Source: SIG452 sp045631485 (GTDB lineage: Bacteria > Bacillota > Clostridia > UMGS1840). From it: a stretch of 64,000 bases of DNA. The notes under the pieces were generated by a model, which had not been told where the DNA came from, made no database searches, and was given only the letters and a program-made list of their open reading frames with translations. The first letter of the stretch is position 1. Every line of letters begins with the position of its first letter. The stretch is taken from assembly GCA_045631485.1 (NCBI GenBank), contig JAZQUU010000039.1:186001-250000 (forward strand). The letters run 5' to 3'. Below, piece by piece: positions 9,283 to 18,366 of the stretch. A program made the position numbers and the translations under genes.

Positions 9283-9885
9283 TTATTGTTCTAACGGTAC
9301 AATACCGATTTTTTTGGCAGGATTGCCTGCCCAGATTTCCCCTTGGGGAACATTTTTCGTCACCACAGAACCTGCACCGATGATGCTGTATTTTCCAATG
9401 GTAACACCTTTTAAAATATAACTTCCCGCGCCGATAAAGGCATAATCTTCTATCACAATGGGCTTGGTCACTACATTGGGAATTTCGGGTTTATTGGTTC
9501 GTTCAAAAGGATTTAAAGAATGAAAATCAGTATCATAAATTTTTACCCCTGCGCCGATTCTCACAAAGTTTCCAATTTGAACGGAATTTGCCGCAGTAAT
9601 CGCACAGTTGGACATTCCCACATCATTACCGATGGTAAGTTTTGCTCCCGACAGCACCTGAAAATAGGTTTTTTCACCGCCACCGATAGGATTGGCACTT
9701 CCTTTGGAATTGATGCGAACACGGTCACCAATGGTGATAGTGCCATTATTTTTGATACAGATTCCGCCTTTGGTTTCATGGGATTTTCCTACCGAAACAC
9801 CTTTTATTGCATAACGGATGCAGTTTGTAAAGTTAGACGGCAAATAATATAAGAATCGAAGAATACGTTTGATTATCTGTTTCAT
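9283..9885 (-). CDS. Hexapeptide-repeat acyltransferase (LbetaH superfamily)
   Basis: 200 residues. Repeated hexapeptide turns (ITIGDRVRI, LTIGNDVGM, VQIGNFVRIGAGVKI, AFIGAGSYILKGVTIGKYSIIGAGSVV) form the left-handed beta helix. The end VPQGEIWAGNPAKKIG is typical of sugar O-acetyltransferases of the CatB/WecB-like group. The catalytic His is probably the one in KIYDTDFHSL. It overlaps the upstream glycosyltransferase by ATGA and lies 11 bases before fkp, so coupling is likely. Acceptor sugar and acyl donor cannot be told from sequence. Confidence 0.88.
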   Translation of the reverse strand: MKQIIKRILRFLYYLPSNFTNCIRYAIKGVSVGKSHETKGGICIKNNGTITIGDRVRINSKGSANPIGGGEKTYFQVLSGAKLTIGNDVGMSNCAITAANSVQIGNFVRIGAGVKIYDTDFHSLNPFERTNKPEIPNVVTKPIVIEDYAFIGAGSYILKGVTIGKYSIIGAGSVVTKNVPQGEIWAGNPAKKIGIVPLEQ

Positions 9886-11054
9886 TTCAGATTCTCCATA
9901 AATTCATCAAGTTTTTGTGCCCATTTTTTGTAATCAAATTTTTCACAGACGGTGTTTCTTGCATTTTGGCACATCAGTTTACGTTCTTCTTTGCTCATGG
10001 CAATCACCCGTCGAACAGCATCCCTGCAATCTTCGGGAGTGTTTTTATCAAACAACACAGAATCCGCGCCGTCGGTGAGGTATTCGTAATAATCCCCTAC
10101 CCGATTTCCAATCGGTGCCACGGCATACGCCATCAACTCCGGCAGTTTACTTGGGAAATTGGCGCGAGTCACTAAATTATCGGGACGGGACATATATAAA
10201 AAGTCAACCGATTGATACAATGCTATCAATTCGTCATACTCCATCCAACCGTGGAAACAAACGGTGTCACCCAAACGGTCAAACACGGATTGTTTATCTC
10301 CCAAATAAGCACAAAGTTTTTCTTTCTTGGTGCCGGTAAGGTGCATGGTGATTTTTTGCCGTTCTTCTTCGGATAATAACGAAAGCCCTTCCAGCATCAC
10401 GCCGATATCGTCTTTATGAATGGGATTCCCCGGATAAATCAGATGGATTTTATCATCCACGGCTTTTTTGGATAAATCATAAGCAATACTGTCTGCATCG
10501 ATAATCACCGGGAACACATCGGTATAACATCCTTTTTTGGTATAATAATCTCGGATACATTCCGAAATGGAAACAATGCCATTGGTTTTCGGTGATAATT
10601 TGGTGAAAGTTTTATTGGAGGATTTGTAGCGGACATCCTTCTCCCCTTTTGGATATTGGAAGGGTTGATGCCATTCCACCACATCAATAACCGTTTTGAT
10701 TTTACGGCGTTTGCAAAAATTTAAAACAGGAGAAACAAACAAACTGTTGGAGCCGTAAATATAAACGATATCATCTTTGGTTACTCCGCATTTTTTTAAC
10801 AAAGACGCCATCAGATAACCGCTAAAAAGTTTTTCTTTTCTTGCATCGGTCAATTCCAGATTTCGATAGCGGAACCCCAAATAGGATACATAGCCGTCTC
10901 TCATTGTTGCAGAAGCAGGCGTTTTCCCGCAGGATAACACAGTAACGTCGTAAGAAGCCAAAGAAAGTGCCTGCGCAATATATTCAATTCGGTTTGCCCC
11001 TGCATCTCCGTGGGGAAAATGTGCACTTGCACAAATAAAAATCTTCTTTTTCAT
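9882..11054 (-). CDS. Glycosyltransferase, GT4-like (GT-B fold)
   Basis: 390 residues. The N-terminal Rossmann half starts KIFICASAHFPHGDAGANRIEYI and the C-terminal half carries the nucleotide-sugar-binding layout IHLIYPGNPIHKDDIGVMLEGL ... FLYMSRPDNLVTRANFPSKLPELMAY with the usual E-x7-E-like acidic pair region. Cytoplasmic, no membrane helix. First gene of the operon with the acyltransferase and fkp, behind a clear promoter at 11106-11134. Whether it transfers fucose itself is inference. Start ATG 11054 has AAGGAG nine bases upstream. Confidence 0.88.
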   Translation of the reverse strand: MKKKIFICASAHFPHGDAGANRIEYIAQALSLASYDVTVLSCGKTPASATMRDGYVSYLGFRYRNLELTDARKEKLFSGYLMASLLKKCGVTKDDIVYIYGSNSLFVSPVLNFCKRRKIKTVIDVVEWHQPFQYPKGEKDVRYKSSNKTFTKLSPKTNGIVSISECIRDYYTKKGCYTDVFPVIIDADSIAYDLSKKAVDDKIHLIYPGNPIHKDDIGVMLEGLSLLSEEERQKITMHLTGTKKEKLCAYLGDKQSVFDRLGDTVCFHGWMEYDELIALYQSVDFLYMSRPDNLVTRANFPSKLPELMAYAVAPIGNRVGDYYEYLTDGADSVLFDKNTPEDCRDAVRRVIAMSKEERKLMCQNARNTVCEKFDYKKWAQKLDEFMENLK

Positions 11055-11105
11055 AAATTTCAGCTCCTTAGCGACAAATGAAAAAACAACAAAATTTCTC
11101 TTTTT

Positions 11106-11134
11106 ATTATAACATCTAATCGCGCATTTGTCAA
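11106..11134 (-). promoter_or_regulatory. SigA promoter of the glycosyltransferase-acyltransferase-fkp operon
   Basis: Minus strand: perfect TTGACA, 17-base spacer, perfect TATAAT, about 50 bases before the first gene. Confidence 0.93.
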
Positions 11135-11161
11135 CAATTAGAAATCGTTCCTACAAAACAG

Positions 11162-11195
11162 AAAAAATGCTTACCGCGTACGGTAAGCATTTTTC
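11162..11195 (-). terminator. Intrinsic terminator after secF
   Basis: Perfect stem AAAAATGCTTACCG / CGGTAAGCATTTTT around CGTA, just beyond the secF stop. Confidence 0.92.
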
Positions 11196-11206
11196 TATCG
11201 TATTAC

Positions 11207-12085
11207 TTATTTCGCTTTTTTCGCAGTTGCTTCTTTCAACATTGCCCAAACGGGTGAAACAACGAATAAAGAAGAATATGCACCTGCAATAATACCAATC
11301 ATCAGGGGGAATGCAAATTCTCTGATGGAGTTTACACCTAAGATGTAAAGCACCGCAACCATTACAAAAGTGGTAATGGTGGTGTTGATGGAACGACCGA
11401 GGGTCTGTTTGATGGATTTATCGGTGATTTCTGCAAAGGTTTCCTTGTTTGCCAGTTTTTTGTTTTCACGGATTCTGTCAAACACAACGATAGTGTTGTT
11501 GATAGAATAACCCAAAATGGTAAGAATTACCGCAATAAAGGAAGAGTTTACGGGAACTCTGAAGATTGCATATACTGAAACCATAATGAGAACATCGTGA
11601 ATTAATGCAACAATCGCACTGATGCCGGATAAAAACTCAAAACGAATGGTGATATAAACAAGCATTAACACTACTGCAATCCCTACTGCCATAAATGCTT
11701 CGCCCATCAGTTTTTTACCGTAAGAAGGAGCAAAGGAGTTTACGGAATAGTCACTGTTGTCTTCTGCTAAACCGTATCTGGTTTTCATAGTCAGAATCAG
11801 AGCATCAGACTGTGCTTCAGTTAAAGTTTTTGCTTTGATGGTGAATTCCGCAGGGTTATCCATACTAACCTGCACTGCAGAAACGGAAAACCCGAGAGCA
11901 TTGTTTGCAAGTTCGGTGATTTCTGCCTTATCAACGGGTTGTCCTGCATCCATGGTGATGCTGGTGCCGCCCGCAAAATCAATATCCAAATTAAATCCGC
12001 CGATTGCAGTAAATACTACGCCGACTAAAATGAGGGCAACAGAAACTGCAATATAAATCCATCTGTTTTTATAAATACTACACAT
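11207..12085 (-). CDS. secF: Protein translocase subunit SecF
   Basis: 292 residues, six membrane helices. With SecD it uses the ion gradient to drive late steps of Sec export. The N-terminal signature LDIDFAGGTSITMD lies near residue 32, the periplasmic P1-type loop follows, and the conserved helices include ILGYSINNTIVVFDRIREN near residue 190. The start ATG 12085 has AAAGGAGG upstream and overlaps the end of secD by eight bases, so the two are translationally coupled as separate subunits rather than fused as SecDF. Confidence 0.97.
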   Translation of the reverse strand: MCSIYKNRWIYIAVSVALILVGVVFTAIGGFNLDIDFAGGTSITMDAGQPVDKAEITELANNALGFSVSAVQVSMDNPAEFTIKAKTLTEAQSDALILTMKTRYGLAEDNSDYSVNSFAPSYGKKLMGEAFMAVGIAVVLMLVYITIRFEFLSGISAIVALIHDVLIMVSVYAIFRVPVNSSFIAVILTILGYSINNTIVVFDRIRENKKLANKETFAEITDKSIKQTLGRSINTTITTFVMVAVLYILGVNSIREFAFPLMIGIIAGAYSSLFVVSPVWAMLKEATAKKAK

Positions 12086-13394
12086 TTTTGTTACCTCCTT
12101 TTAAGGGTGCTCCGTAAAGGAACTTATTTTTGATTTTCATATCAACCATTGCTCTTACCAGGAATTTGGTAACAATGATTGCAGTAAACATAGATACTAA
12201 AATACCAACACCTAAAGTGATTGCGAAACCTTTAATCGGGCCGGAACCGAAGAAATACAGAACGCCTGCCGCAATTAAGGTGGTCACATTGGAGTCAATA
12301 ATAGAGATTAATGCTCTCTTGAAGCCTGCATCCAAAGAAGCTCTTAAGGTTTTGCCAAGCTTAAATTCTTCTTTCATACGTTCAAAGATAATAACGTTGG
12401 CATCCACTGCCATACCGATGGAGAGAATAACCCCTGCAATACCGGGTAAGGACAGATTGATTCTCATCGCAGAATAAATCAGACAACACAGTACCACATA
12501 GAATACCAATGCAACAGATGCTGCCAGACCGGGCAGACGATACATAATAATCATAAATAAGAAGATAATCACAAGACCGATGAATGCTGCGGTTAAGCTG
12601 GTCTGCAGAGCAGATTCCCCTAAGGTAGGACCTGCCGTTCTCTGCTGAACCACGGATAAATTGAAGGGCAGCTGACCGTCCTGAATCAAAGCAGCAAGTT
12701 CTGATGCGGAAGCCTGGTCAAAATTACCTTCAATCTGGAACTGAGTTTCATAAATGGTGTGAGAAACCATCGGTGCAGAGATAATCATATCGTCTAACAT
12801 AATTGCAATTGCTTTACCGTTATATTTGGTGGTTGCATCTGCAAAACGTTTGGATGCATCGCCGGTAATTTCAATCGCAACAACGTGCTGAGCGGGAGTG
12901 GTTCCCTGCGCCTGCACAAATACGGCGTCTGCTTTTTTTACATCATCACCGGTTAAAATAGCGTCGCCTAAGAGTTCGTTGGTTTCATAATCGAAGCCGT
13001 AAAAAGAAAGTTTTGCAGTCTGACCGATTTCTTTAATCGCAGTTGCAGTATCTTTTACAGAGGGAAGTTCCACTTCCAGCATATTACCTTTTACGGTAAC
13101 GGTGCCTTCGGTGTAACCTTTTCTGTCCAGACGGGCGGTAATAATTTTCTGAGCAACATTCATTAAGGAAGCATCCGGTGTGATTTCCGCATAGGAACCA
13201 TCTTCCATTAACTCAGACGCCTGATATACAATAACAGAACCGCCTGCTAAGTCAAAACCTTTTCTGATACCATGTTCTTCATCGAAAACAGGGTATGTCT
13301 TGAATGAACCGATTGCCAAACCGCTGATTGCACTGACGCAAAGCACCGCAATCACCAACACGGCAATCAGAATTTTACTGATACCTTTTAACAT
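12078..13394 (-). CDS. secD: Protein translocase subunit SecD
   Basis: 438 residues with the single N-terminal helix, the P1 head domain (about 40-240) and five C-terminal helices. Motifs: KGFDLAGGSVIVYQ near residue 46, TAGPTLGESALQTS near 258, and IAGVILSIGMAVDANVIIFERMKEE near 317 (D and R of the proton/sodium path). Start ATG 13394 has AGGAGG upstream. Acts at the cytoplasmic membrane with SecYEG and SecF. The Na+-type ATP synthase in this window raises the possibility that this pair also uses Na+, but nothing in this gene settles that. Confidence 0.97.
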   Translation of the reverse strand: MLKGISKILIAVLVIAVLCVSAISGLAIGSFKTYPVFDEEHGIRKGFDLAGGSVIVYQASELMEDGSYAEITPDASLMNVAQKIITARLDRKGYTEGTVTVKGNMLEVELPSVKDTATAIKEIGQTAKLSFYGFDYETNELLGDAILTGDDVKKADAVFVQAQGTTPAQHVVAIEITGDASKRFADATTKYNGKAIAIMLDDMIISAPMVSHTIYETQFQIEGNFDQASASELAALIQDGQLPFNLSVVQQRTAGPTLGESALQTSLTAAFIGLVIIFLFMIIMYRLPGLAASVALVFYVVLCCLIYSAMRINLSLPGIAGVILSIGMAVDANVIIFERMKEEFKLGKTLRASLDAGFKRALISIIDSNVTTLIAAGVLYFFGSGPIKGFAITLGVGILVSMFTAIIVTKFLVRAMVDMKIKNKFLYGAPLKGGNKNV

Positions 13395-13446
13395 GTTTTC
13401 CTCCTATGTATCCGCTTTGGGACACGATTTTTTTATTAACTGACAA

Positions 13447-13791
13447 TTAACCTGCGGGCCAGGTAAGTTCTCTGCCGCCCAACAGATGAAAATGAATGTG
13501 AAATACAGTTTGCCCTGCTGCGGCGTTGCAATTGGTTACCACACGATAACCATCTTCCGCAATACCGTTTTCTTTGGCAATTTTCGGGATTGCTTCATAA
13601 ATTTTTGCAATCACCTCTGCATTTTCGGCATTCACATCATTTAAGGTTGCAATATGCTTTTTGGGAATCACTAAGATATGCACCGGTGCGGTGGGAGCGA
13701 TATCCCAAAACGCATACACATTTTCGTCTTCATAAGCTTTTTTAGAGGAGATTTCCCCTTTGATGATTTTACAGAATAAACAATCTTCCAT
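13447..13791 (-). CDS. HIT-family nucleotide hydrolase (HinT-like)
   Basis: 114 residues, the usual HinT length. It hydrolyses AMP-lysine-type phosphoramidates and possibly aminoacyl-AMP. The histidine triad HIHFHLLGG lies at about residues 98-106, the N-terminal CLFCKIIKGE carries the C-x2-C pair, and FWDIAPTAPVHILVIPKKH is conserved. It starts three bases after the alaS stop; a link to hydrolysis of stray alanyl-AMP is plausible but inferred. Confidence 0.94.
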   Translation of the reverse strand: MEDCLFCKIIKGEISSKKAYEDENVYAFWDIAPTAPVHILVIPKKHIATLNDVNAENAEVIAKIYEAIPKIAKENGIAEDGYRVVTNCNAAAGQTVFHIHFHLLGGRELTWPAG

Positions 13792-13793
13792 AA

Positions 13794-16439
13794 TTACAAC
13801 TGTCCTTTCAGAACATCTTCTGCCAATGCAATTGCATCTGCAATTTTGGAAGCGTCTTTACCGCCGCCCTGCGCCATATCAGGCTTACCGCCACCGGAGC
13901 CGCCTGCAGCTTTTGTCACTTCACGGATGATGTTACCTGCATGTGCCCCCTTGGCAACCGCTGCTTTATTGGCACTTGCCAGGAAGGTGATTTTATCGTC
14001 TGCTAAGTTAGAGAGCACAATCACAACAGGATTTTCTGCGTATTTATTCTTAATTTCATCACACAGATTACGGAGCATATCCACGGTTGCGCCTTCTTTT
14101 TGTGCGGTGATTAAAGCAACGCCGGATACATCTTTTGCAGAATTTAAGATTTCGTCTGCTTCCCCTTTGGAGAGTTTTGCACGAAGCTCGTCAATCTGCT
14201 GTTTTAAGCCTTTCATTTCATCGGTAAACTGATTTGCACGAACGGTTAAATCGGAAAGGTTATTTACCTTTAACACCTTTGCGGTTTCTTTTAACAGTTC
14301 TTCACGTTTTGCCATGAATTCTAAGTAGTTGGTACCAGTTACGGCTTCAATTCTTCTGACACCTGCAGCAACACCGCTTTCGGAAATGATTTTAAACAGA
14401 CCTGCCTGAGCGGTATTGGTTAAATGGGTACCGCCACAGAATTCCATAGAATAGTCACCCATGGTAACAACTCGTACATTATCACCGTATTTTTCGCCGA
14501 ATAATGCCATAGCGCCTAATTTTTTAGCTTCATCAATGGGCATTACTCTGCAGTTAATTTCCATTGCGGATAAAATCGCATCGTTTACCAAAGCTTCTGT
14601 TTTTTCAATTTCTTCTGCAGTCATCGCTTCAAAATGAGCAAAGTCAAAACGCAGACGTTCGGGGGTTACATAGGAACCTGCCTGATGAACGTGATCGCCC
14701 AACACAGTCTGCAACGCTTTCTGCAATAAGTGAGTGGTAGAATGGTTTCTTGCAGTTGCAAGACGTTTTTCCTTGTTCACTTCCATAGAAATGGTTGCAC
14801 CTTTTTCCAGAACGCCGGTTTCCACGGTTACCATATGACCGAATTTACCGTCGGTATATTTGGTGGTATCATTTACAATTGCTTTCACACCGTTTGCGCT
14901 TAACAGACCGGTATCCCCTGCCTGACCGCCGCTTTCACCATAGAATACGGTGGTGTTGGTTAAAACGGTGCCGCTTTCGCCTGCGCCTAATGCATCAACC
15001 AGTTCCCCGTCTTTTAAGATTGCGGTAACAGTTGCATCGCAGGAAAGATTATCGTAGCCGATAAATTCGCAGAACGGAAGGTCTTTAATGAGCTTTGCAA
15101 CTTCATTTTCCCAGCCTAAGGTGGAGGTGTCTCCACGGCCGGTTCTTGCCTTCTCTCTCTGCTCGTTCATACAAGCCTGATATTTATCTTCATCTAAGGT
15201 AAAGCCGTTTTCTTCCACCACTTCCTTGGTTAAATCCAAGGGGAAGCCGTAGGTATCATACAGCTTAAATGCAACCTCACCATCAAATACGGTTTCGTTT
15301 TTCGCTTTCATATCCTTGATGAAATCGTTGAGCATTAAGAGACCTGCATCAATGGTTTTATAGAATTTTTCTTCTTCGCCGGAAATGATTTTCTTGATGT
15401 AATCCTGCTTTTCCGCCAATTCGGGATAAGCATCCTTGGACTGAGAAATTACCACATCGGCAAGTTCTGTTAAGAACATTTTGTCAATACCCAACAGTTT
15501 TCCGTGACGAGCCGCACGGCGAAGCAATCTTCTTAATACATAGCCTCTGCCTTCGTTGGAAGGAATAACGCCGTCGGATACCAAAAACACGGTGGAACGG
15601 ATATGGTCGGTTACCACACGGATGGAAACGTCGGTTTCATAAGCCGCACCGTAGGTTTTTTTTGACATCTGACAAACAGTATCCAGCACTTTTTTTACGG
15701 TATCTACCTCAAACAAGGAACCAACGCCCTGCATAATTGCAGCAATACGTTCCAATCCCATACCGGTGTCGATATTGGGATGTGCCAAACGGTTATAGTT
15801 GCCGTCAATATCTTTATCAAACTGAGTGAATACCAGGTTCCAGAATTCTACGAAACGGTCGCAATCACAGCCAACCGCACAATCGGGGCTTCCGCATCCG
15901 TTTTCTTCCCCACGGTCGAAATAAATTTCGGAGCAGGGACCGCAAGGACCGGTACCGATTTCCCAAAAGTTATCTTCCTTGCCCAAACGAACCATTCTGT
16001 CGGGAGAAACGCCAACCTTTTTGGTCCAGATATCGTATGCTTCATCATCATCCTGATATACGCTGACCCATAATCTGTCCACGGGTAATTTCATACGATC
16101 GGTAATAAATTCCCATGCCCAGCCGGTTACTTCGTTTTTGAAATAATCGCCGAAGGAAAAATTCCCCAGCATTTCAAAGAAGGTACCGTGACGTGCGGTT
16201 TTCCCAACACGCTCAATATCAGGGGTTCTGATACATTTTTGGCAGGTGGTAACACGTTTGGACGGAGGAGTTTCTTCTCCGGTGAAATATTTTTTTAAGG
16301 GTGCCATCCCTGCATTGATCAGCAAGAGAGATTTATCGTTAATCGGCACCAGCGGAAAAGACTGCATTCTTAAATGCGCTTTTTCCTGGAAGAATGATAA
16401 AAATTCTTCACGGATTTGGTTAAGACCCATTTTTTCCAT
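13794..16439 (-). CDS. alaS: Alanyl-tRNA synthetase
   Basis: 881 residues, full length. Class II catalytic core (LFINAGM-type LLINAGMAPLK near residue 38, RVTTCQKCIRTPDIERVG near 62, motif 3 around MGLERIAAIMQG near 230), the editing domain with the zinc-site histidines NHSTTHLLQKAL (about 565) and CGGTH (about 670), and the C-Ala oligomerisation domain ending in GGSGGGKPDMAQGGGKD. All parts intact. ATG 16439 is used; an in-frame ATG three codons later is an alternative, with AAAGGA upstream of both. There is no room for a T-box leader: the upstream gene ends 37 bases before. Confidence 0.97.
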   Translation of the reverse strand: MEKMGLNQIREEFLSFFQEKAHLRMQSFPLVPINDKSLLLINAGMAPLKKYFTGEETPPSKRVTTCQKCIRTPDIERVGKTARHGTFFEMLGNFSFGDYFKNEVTGWAWEFITDRMKLPVDRLWVSVYQDDDEAYDIWTKKVGVSPDRMVRLGKEDNFWEIGTGPCGPCSEIYFDRGEENGCGSPDCAVGCDCDRFVEFWNLVFTQFDKDIDGNYNRLAHPNIDTGMGLERIAAIMQGVGSLFEVDTVKKVLDTVCQMSKKTYGAAYETDVSIRVVTDHIRSTVFLVSDGVIPSNEGRGYVLRRLLRRAARHGKLLGIDKMFLTELADVVISQSKDAYPELAEKQDYIKKIISGEEEKFYKTIDAGLLMLNDFIKDMKAKNETVFDGEVAFKLYDTYGFPLDLTKEVVEENGFTLDEDKYQACMNEQREKARTGRGDTSTLGWENEVAKLIKDLPFCEFIGYDNLSCDATVTAILKDGELVDALGAGESGTVLTNTTVFYGESGGQAGDTGLLSANGVKAIVNDTTKYTDGKFGHMVTVETGVLEKGATISMEVNKEKRLATARNHSTTHLLQKALQTVLGDHVHQAGSYVTPERLRFDFAHFEAMTAEEIEKTEALVNDAILSAMEINCRVMPIDEAKKLGAMALFGEKYGDNVRVVTMGDYSMEFCGGTHLTNTAQAGLFKIISESGVAAGVRRIEAVTGTNYLEFMAKREELLKETAKVLKVNNLSDLTVRANQFTDEMKGLKQQIDELRAKLSKGEADEILNSAKDVSGVALITAQKEGATVDMLRNLCDEIKNKYAENPVVIVLSNLADDKITFLASANKAAVAKGAHAGNIIREVTKAAGGSGGGKPDMAQGGGKDASKIADAIALAEDVLKGQL

Positions 16440-16476
16440 AATCTTTTATATATCCTTTCTTTTAAATACAAGTAAA

Positions 16477-17838
16477 TTACTGATTAACGCCGTATTTTTC
16501 GCGAATTGCTTCCCGACGTTTGCAAATGATGACAGTTCCGCCGATAATTACATGGCATAAAATGACATCAAACAACAAATTATATAAAAACAGTTCGGCG
16601 CCAAGGGCGGCTTCCCCGCTAATCAGAATCGGTGCTATAAATGAGCAAAATGCGGTAACAGACAAAAGAATCATAAAGAGATAGTATGCTTTTTTCTTTT
16701 CGTCATCTTGTTTTTGTAACTGCATCACACTAAATACAATCACCGCGCCCAATACCGCTAACACAAACCAAAAATCAGGTTGCATAAAGCGACGCTTGAT
16801 AGCACTATATCCATCAAAACCGTGTTTGATTTTATGATATTCGGGATAGTTGGAGTTGTACTGTTGACGAATTTCGTAACCGTTATCCGCACTGCGTTCC
16901 AATTTGCTCCATAAAGTTTTCGGATGCGTCAGATAGTAGGATGCAACCTTTCCCCGGCTTACCTGATATCTTGCATTGTCCACAACGGATGAATCTACCT
17001 CGTAAACCGTTTTCCCAACATAAGAAGCTGCATCCTGAGGCAATCCAAGATCGGATAATGCAGAGGGATTTGTATTTTCTTTTAATACGCCGTAGTATAC
17101 AGAATGGAATTTGTTTTGTTGTTCTTTTGCATAATATACGCCGTCGCCAAAACAAACCACACAACCCACACACACCACCAAAGTTAAGAGAATGACTACC
17201 AAACGGTACCACCATTCTTTACGGATGACCAATGTGGGCAACAGACATACGGAAAGCAGAATTCCCATCCAGAAATATCCTGTTTTCATCCCTGCAACCA
17301 AAAAGGCAAGTGCAAGATATAAGATACTGCGGCATAATCCCGGTTTTAAGAGAAACTGCGATACCAGCACACAAATCATCACTAATAGTAAACAGTAAAG
17401 AGCGCCTTCGGGATTTAAGGAATTTAAATGGAGCAGGTACGAAAAATCACAAAAGATGAAGGTTACCCCCCCACCGATTAACGCCTTGTGCCACAGTTTT
17501 TCTGTTTGCATTTTGGAAAGAAGGATAAAAAATGCAATTAAAACTGCCGCAAAATATATGGTGGAAAGAACTCTCACATCAAGCCCCATTCCGAGAACGG
17601 ATAAGGGTCTTAAAATCCAGTTCATTGTGCCTGTGTAACCGTTTTCAAAAGGAATGGATGCAAAATATGTCTGGCAACCGTTACTGCTGTTTAACCAGAA
17701 GCCGCCTGATGCAATCTGAAAATAGTCTGCACCGCCCATTCCCGCTACGGGACCTAAAATATTACACCAAACAAATAACACTAACATAATCCCTAAAAAA
17801 CCAAGTATGATTTTTTTGGATGTCAGTTCTTTTTTCAA
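16477..17838 (-). CDS. Polytopic membrane protein, unknown (GT-C-like topology)
   Basis: 453 residues from a TTG start, with about ten hydrophobic helices and one large extracytoplasmic loop (about residues 225-345) rich in Tyr/Asn. The layout (first helix, short loop with GGADYFQIASGG, many helices) resembles GT-C-type or lipid-linked-sugar enzymes, but no signature convinces me and I name no function. The frame opens at an ATG at 17877, yet GGAGGTG ends seven bases before TTG 17838, and that start puts the signal-anchor helix at the right distance. alaS follows 37 bases downstream with no terminator between. Confidence 0.7.
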   Translation of the reverse strand: MKKELTSKKIILGFLGIMLVLFVWCNILGPVAGMGGADYFQIASGGFWLNSSNGCQTYFASIPFENGYTGTMNWILRPLSVLGMGLDVRVLSTIYFAAVLIAFFILLSKMQTEKLWHKALIGGGVTFIFCDFSYLLHLNSLNPEGALYCLLLVMICVLVSQFLLKPGLCRSILYLALAFLVAGMKTGYFWMGILLSVCLLPTLVIRKEWWYRLVVILLTLVVCVGCVVCFGDGVYYAKEQQNKFHSVYYGVLKENTNPSALSDLGLPQDAASYVGKTVYEVDSSVVDNARYQVSRGKVASYYLTHPKTLWSKLERSADNGYEIRQQYNSNYPEYHKIKHGFDGYSAIKRRFMQPDFWFVLAVLGAVIVFSVMQLQKQDDEKKKAYYLFMILLSVTAFCSFIAPILISGEAALGAELFLYNLLFDVILCHVIIGGTVIICKRREAIREKYGVNQ

Positions 17839-17937
17839 ATTATGACACCTCCGGTGTGATAAAATAAGAAGTTGCAATACAAAAAAATGGACGACAAAAT
17901 ACCCGAAAGGATATTTTGCCGAGCATTCTTTTTCATA

Positions 17938-18297
17938 TTATTTTAATTTTGTGCCGCAAGCTAAGCAGAAATTTGCACCGGTAGGATTGGATTTTTTACA
18001 GGAGGGACAAACTTCCGCACTCTTTAACTTGTTGATTTCAGCTTTTAATTCTTCAATTTCTTCGTATTTTTTATCAATGTCTTCCAAGAGTAAAACAATG
18101 TCTTCGGAAAACTCGGTACCGTTTTCGTAATCACGGTAGGTCAGCATCCCGATATTTTTGAAAATTTTATCAATTTTGTTTTCTTTTTCGTTGATTGCAA
18201 AAGACATCCGAGTGATTTCATAAAGGTCGGTGGATTTTTCCTTTGCCAGTTTTGCTGTTTTGGTTGCGGTGCTTTTCACCTGATCAAACCATGCCAT
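17938..18297 (-). CDS. Coiled-coil zinc-ribbon protein
   Basis: 119 residues. A helical, charged body (about 1-93) with a heptad-like stretch around DIDKKYEEIEELKAEINKL is followed by a C-terminal zinc ribbon CPSCKKSNPTGANFCLACG (C-x2-C ... C-x2-C). Soluble, no signal. This type of short zinc-ribbon protein is common in Clostridia and has no assigned role. ATG 18297 has GGAGG seven to eight bases upstream (TATGGAGGTACAAC). The stop is 100 bases before the start of the polytopic membrane gene, with an imperfect hairpin (about 17888-17913) between. Confidence 0.8.
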   Translation of the reverse strand: MAWFDQVKSTATKTAKLAKEKSTDLYEITRMSFAINEKENKIDKIFKNIGMLTYRDYENGTEFSEDIVLLLEDIDKKYEEIEELKAEINKLKSAEVCPSCKKSNPTGANFCLACGTKLK

Positions 18298-18366
18298 AAT
18301 GTTGTACCTCCATAATATATAATGTAATAGAATTAACTTAGTGATTGTTTTTTAATTTATTTGGGA

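Noticed and set aside
16440..16476. T-box leader for alaS
   Set aside because: Only 37 bases separate it from the gene upstream, too little for a T-box.
17878..17937. Terminator between the zinc-ribbon gene and the polytopic membrane gene
   Set aside because: The CAAAATACC / GGATATTTTG hairpin is imperfect and lacks a T run on the minus strand; too weak to list.
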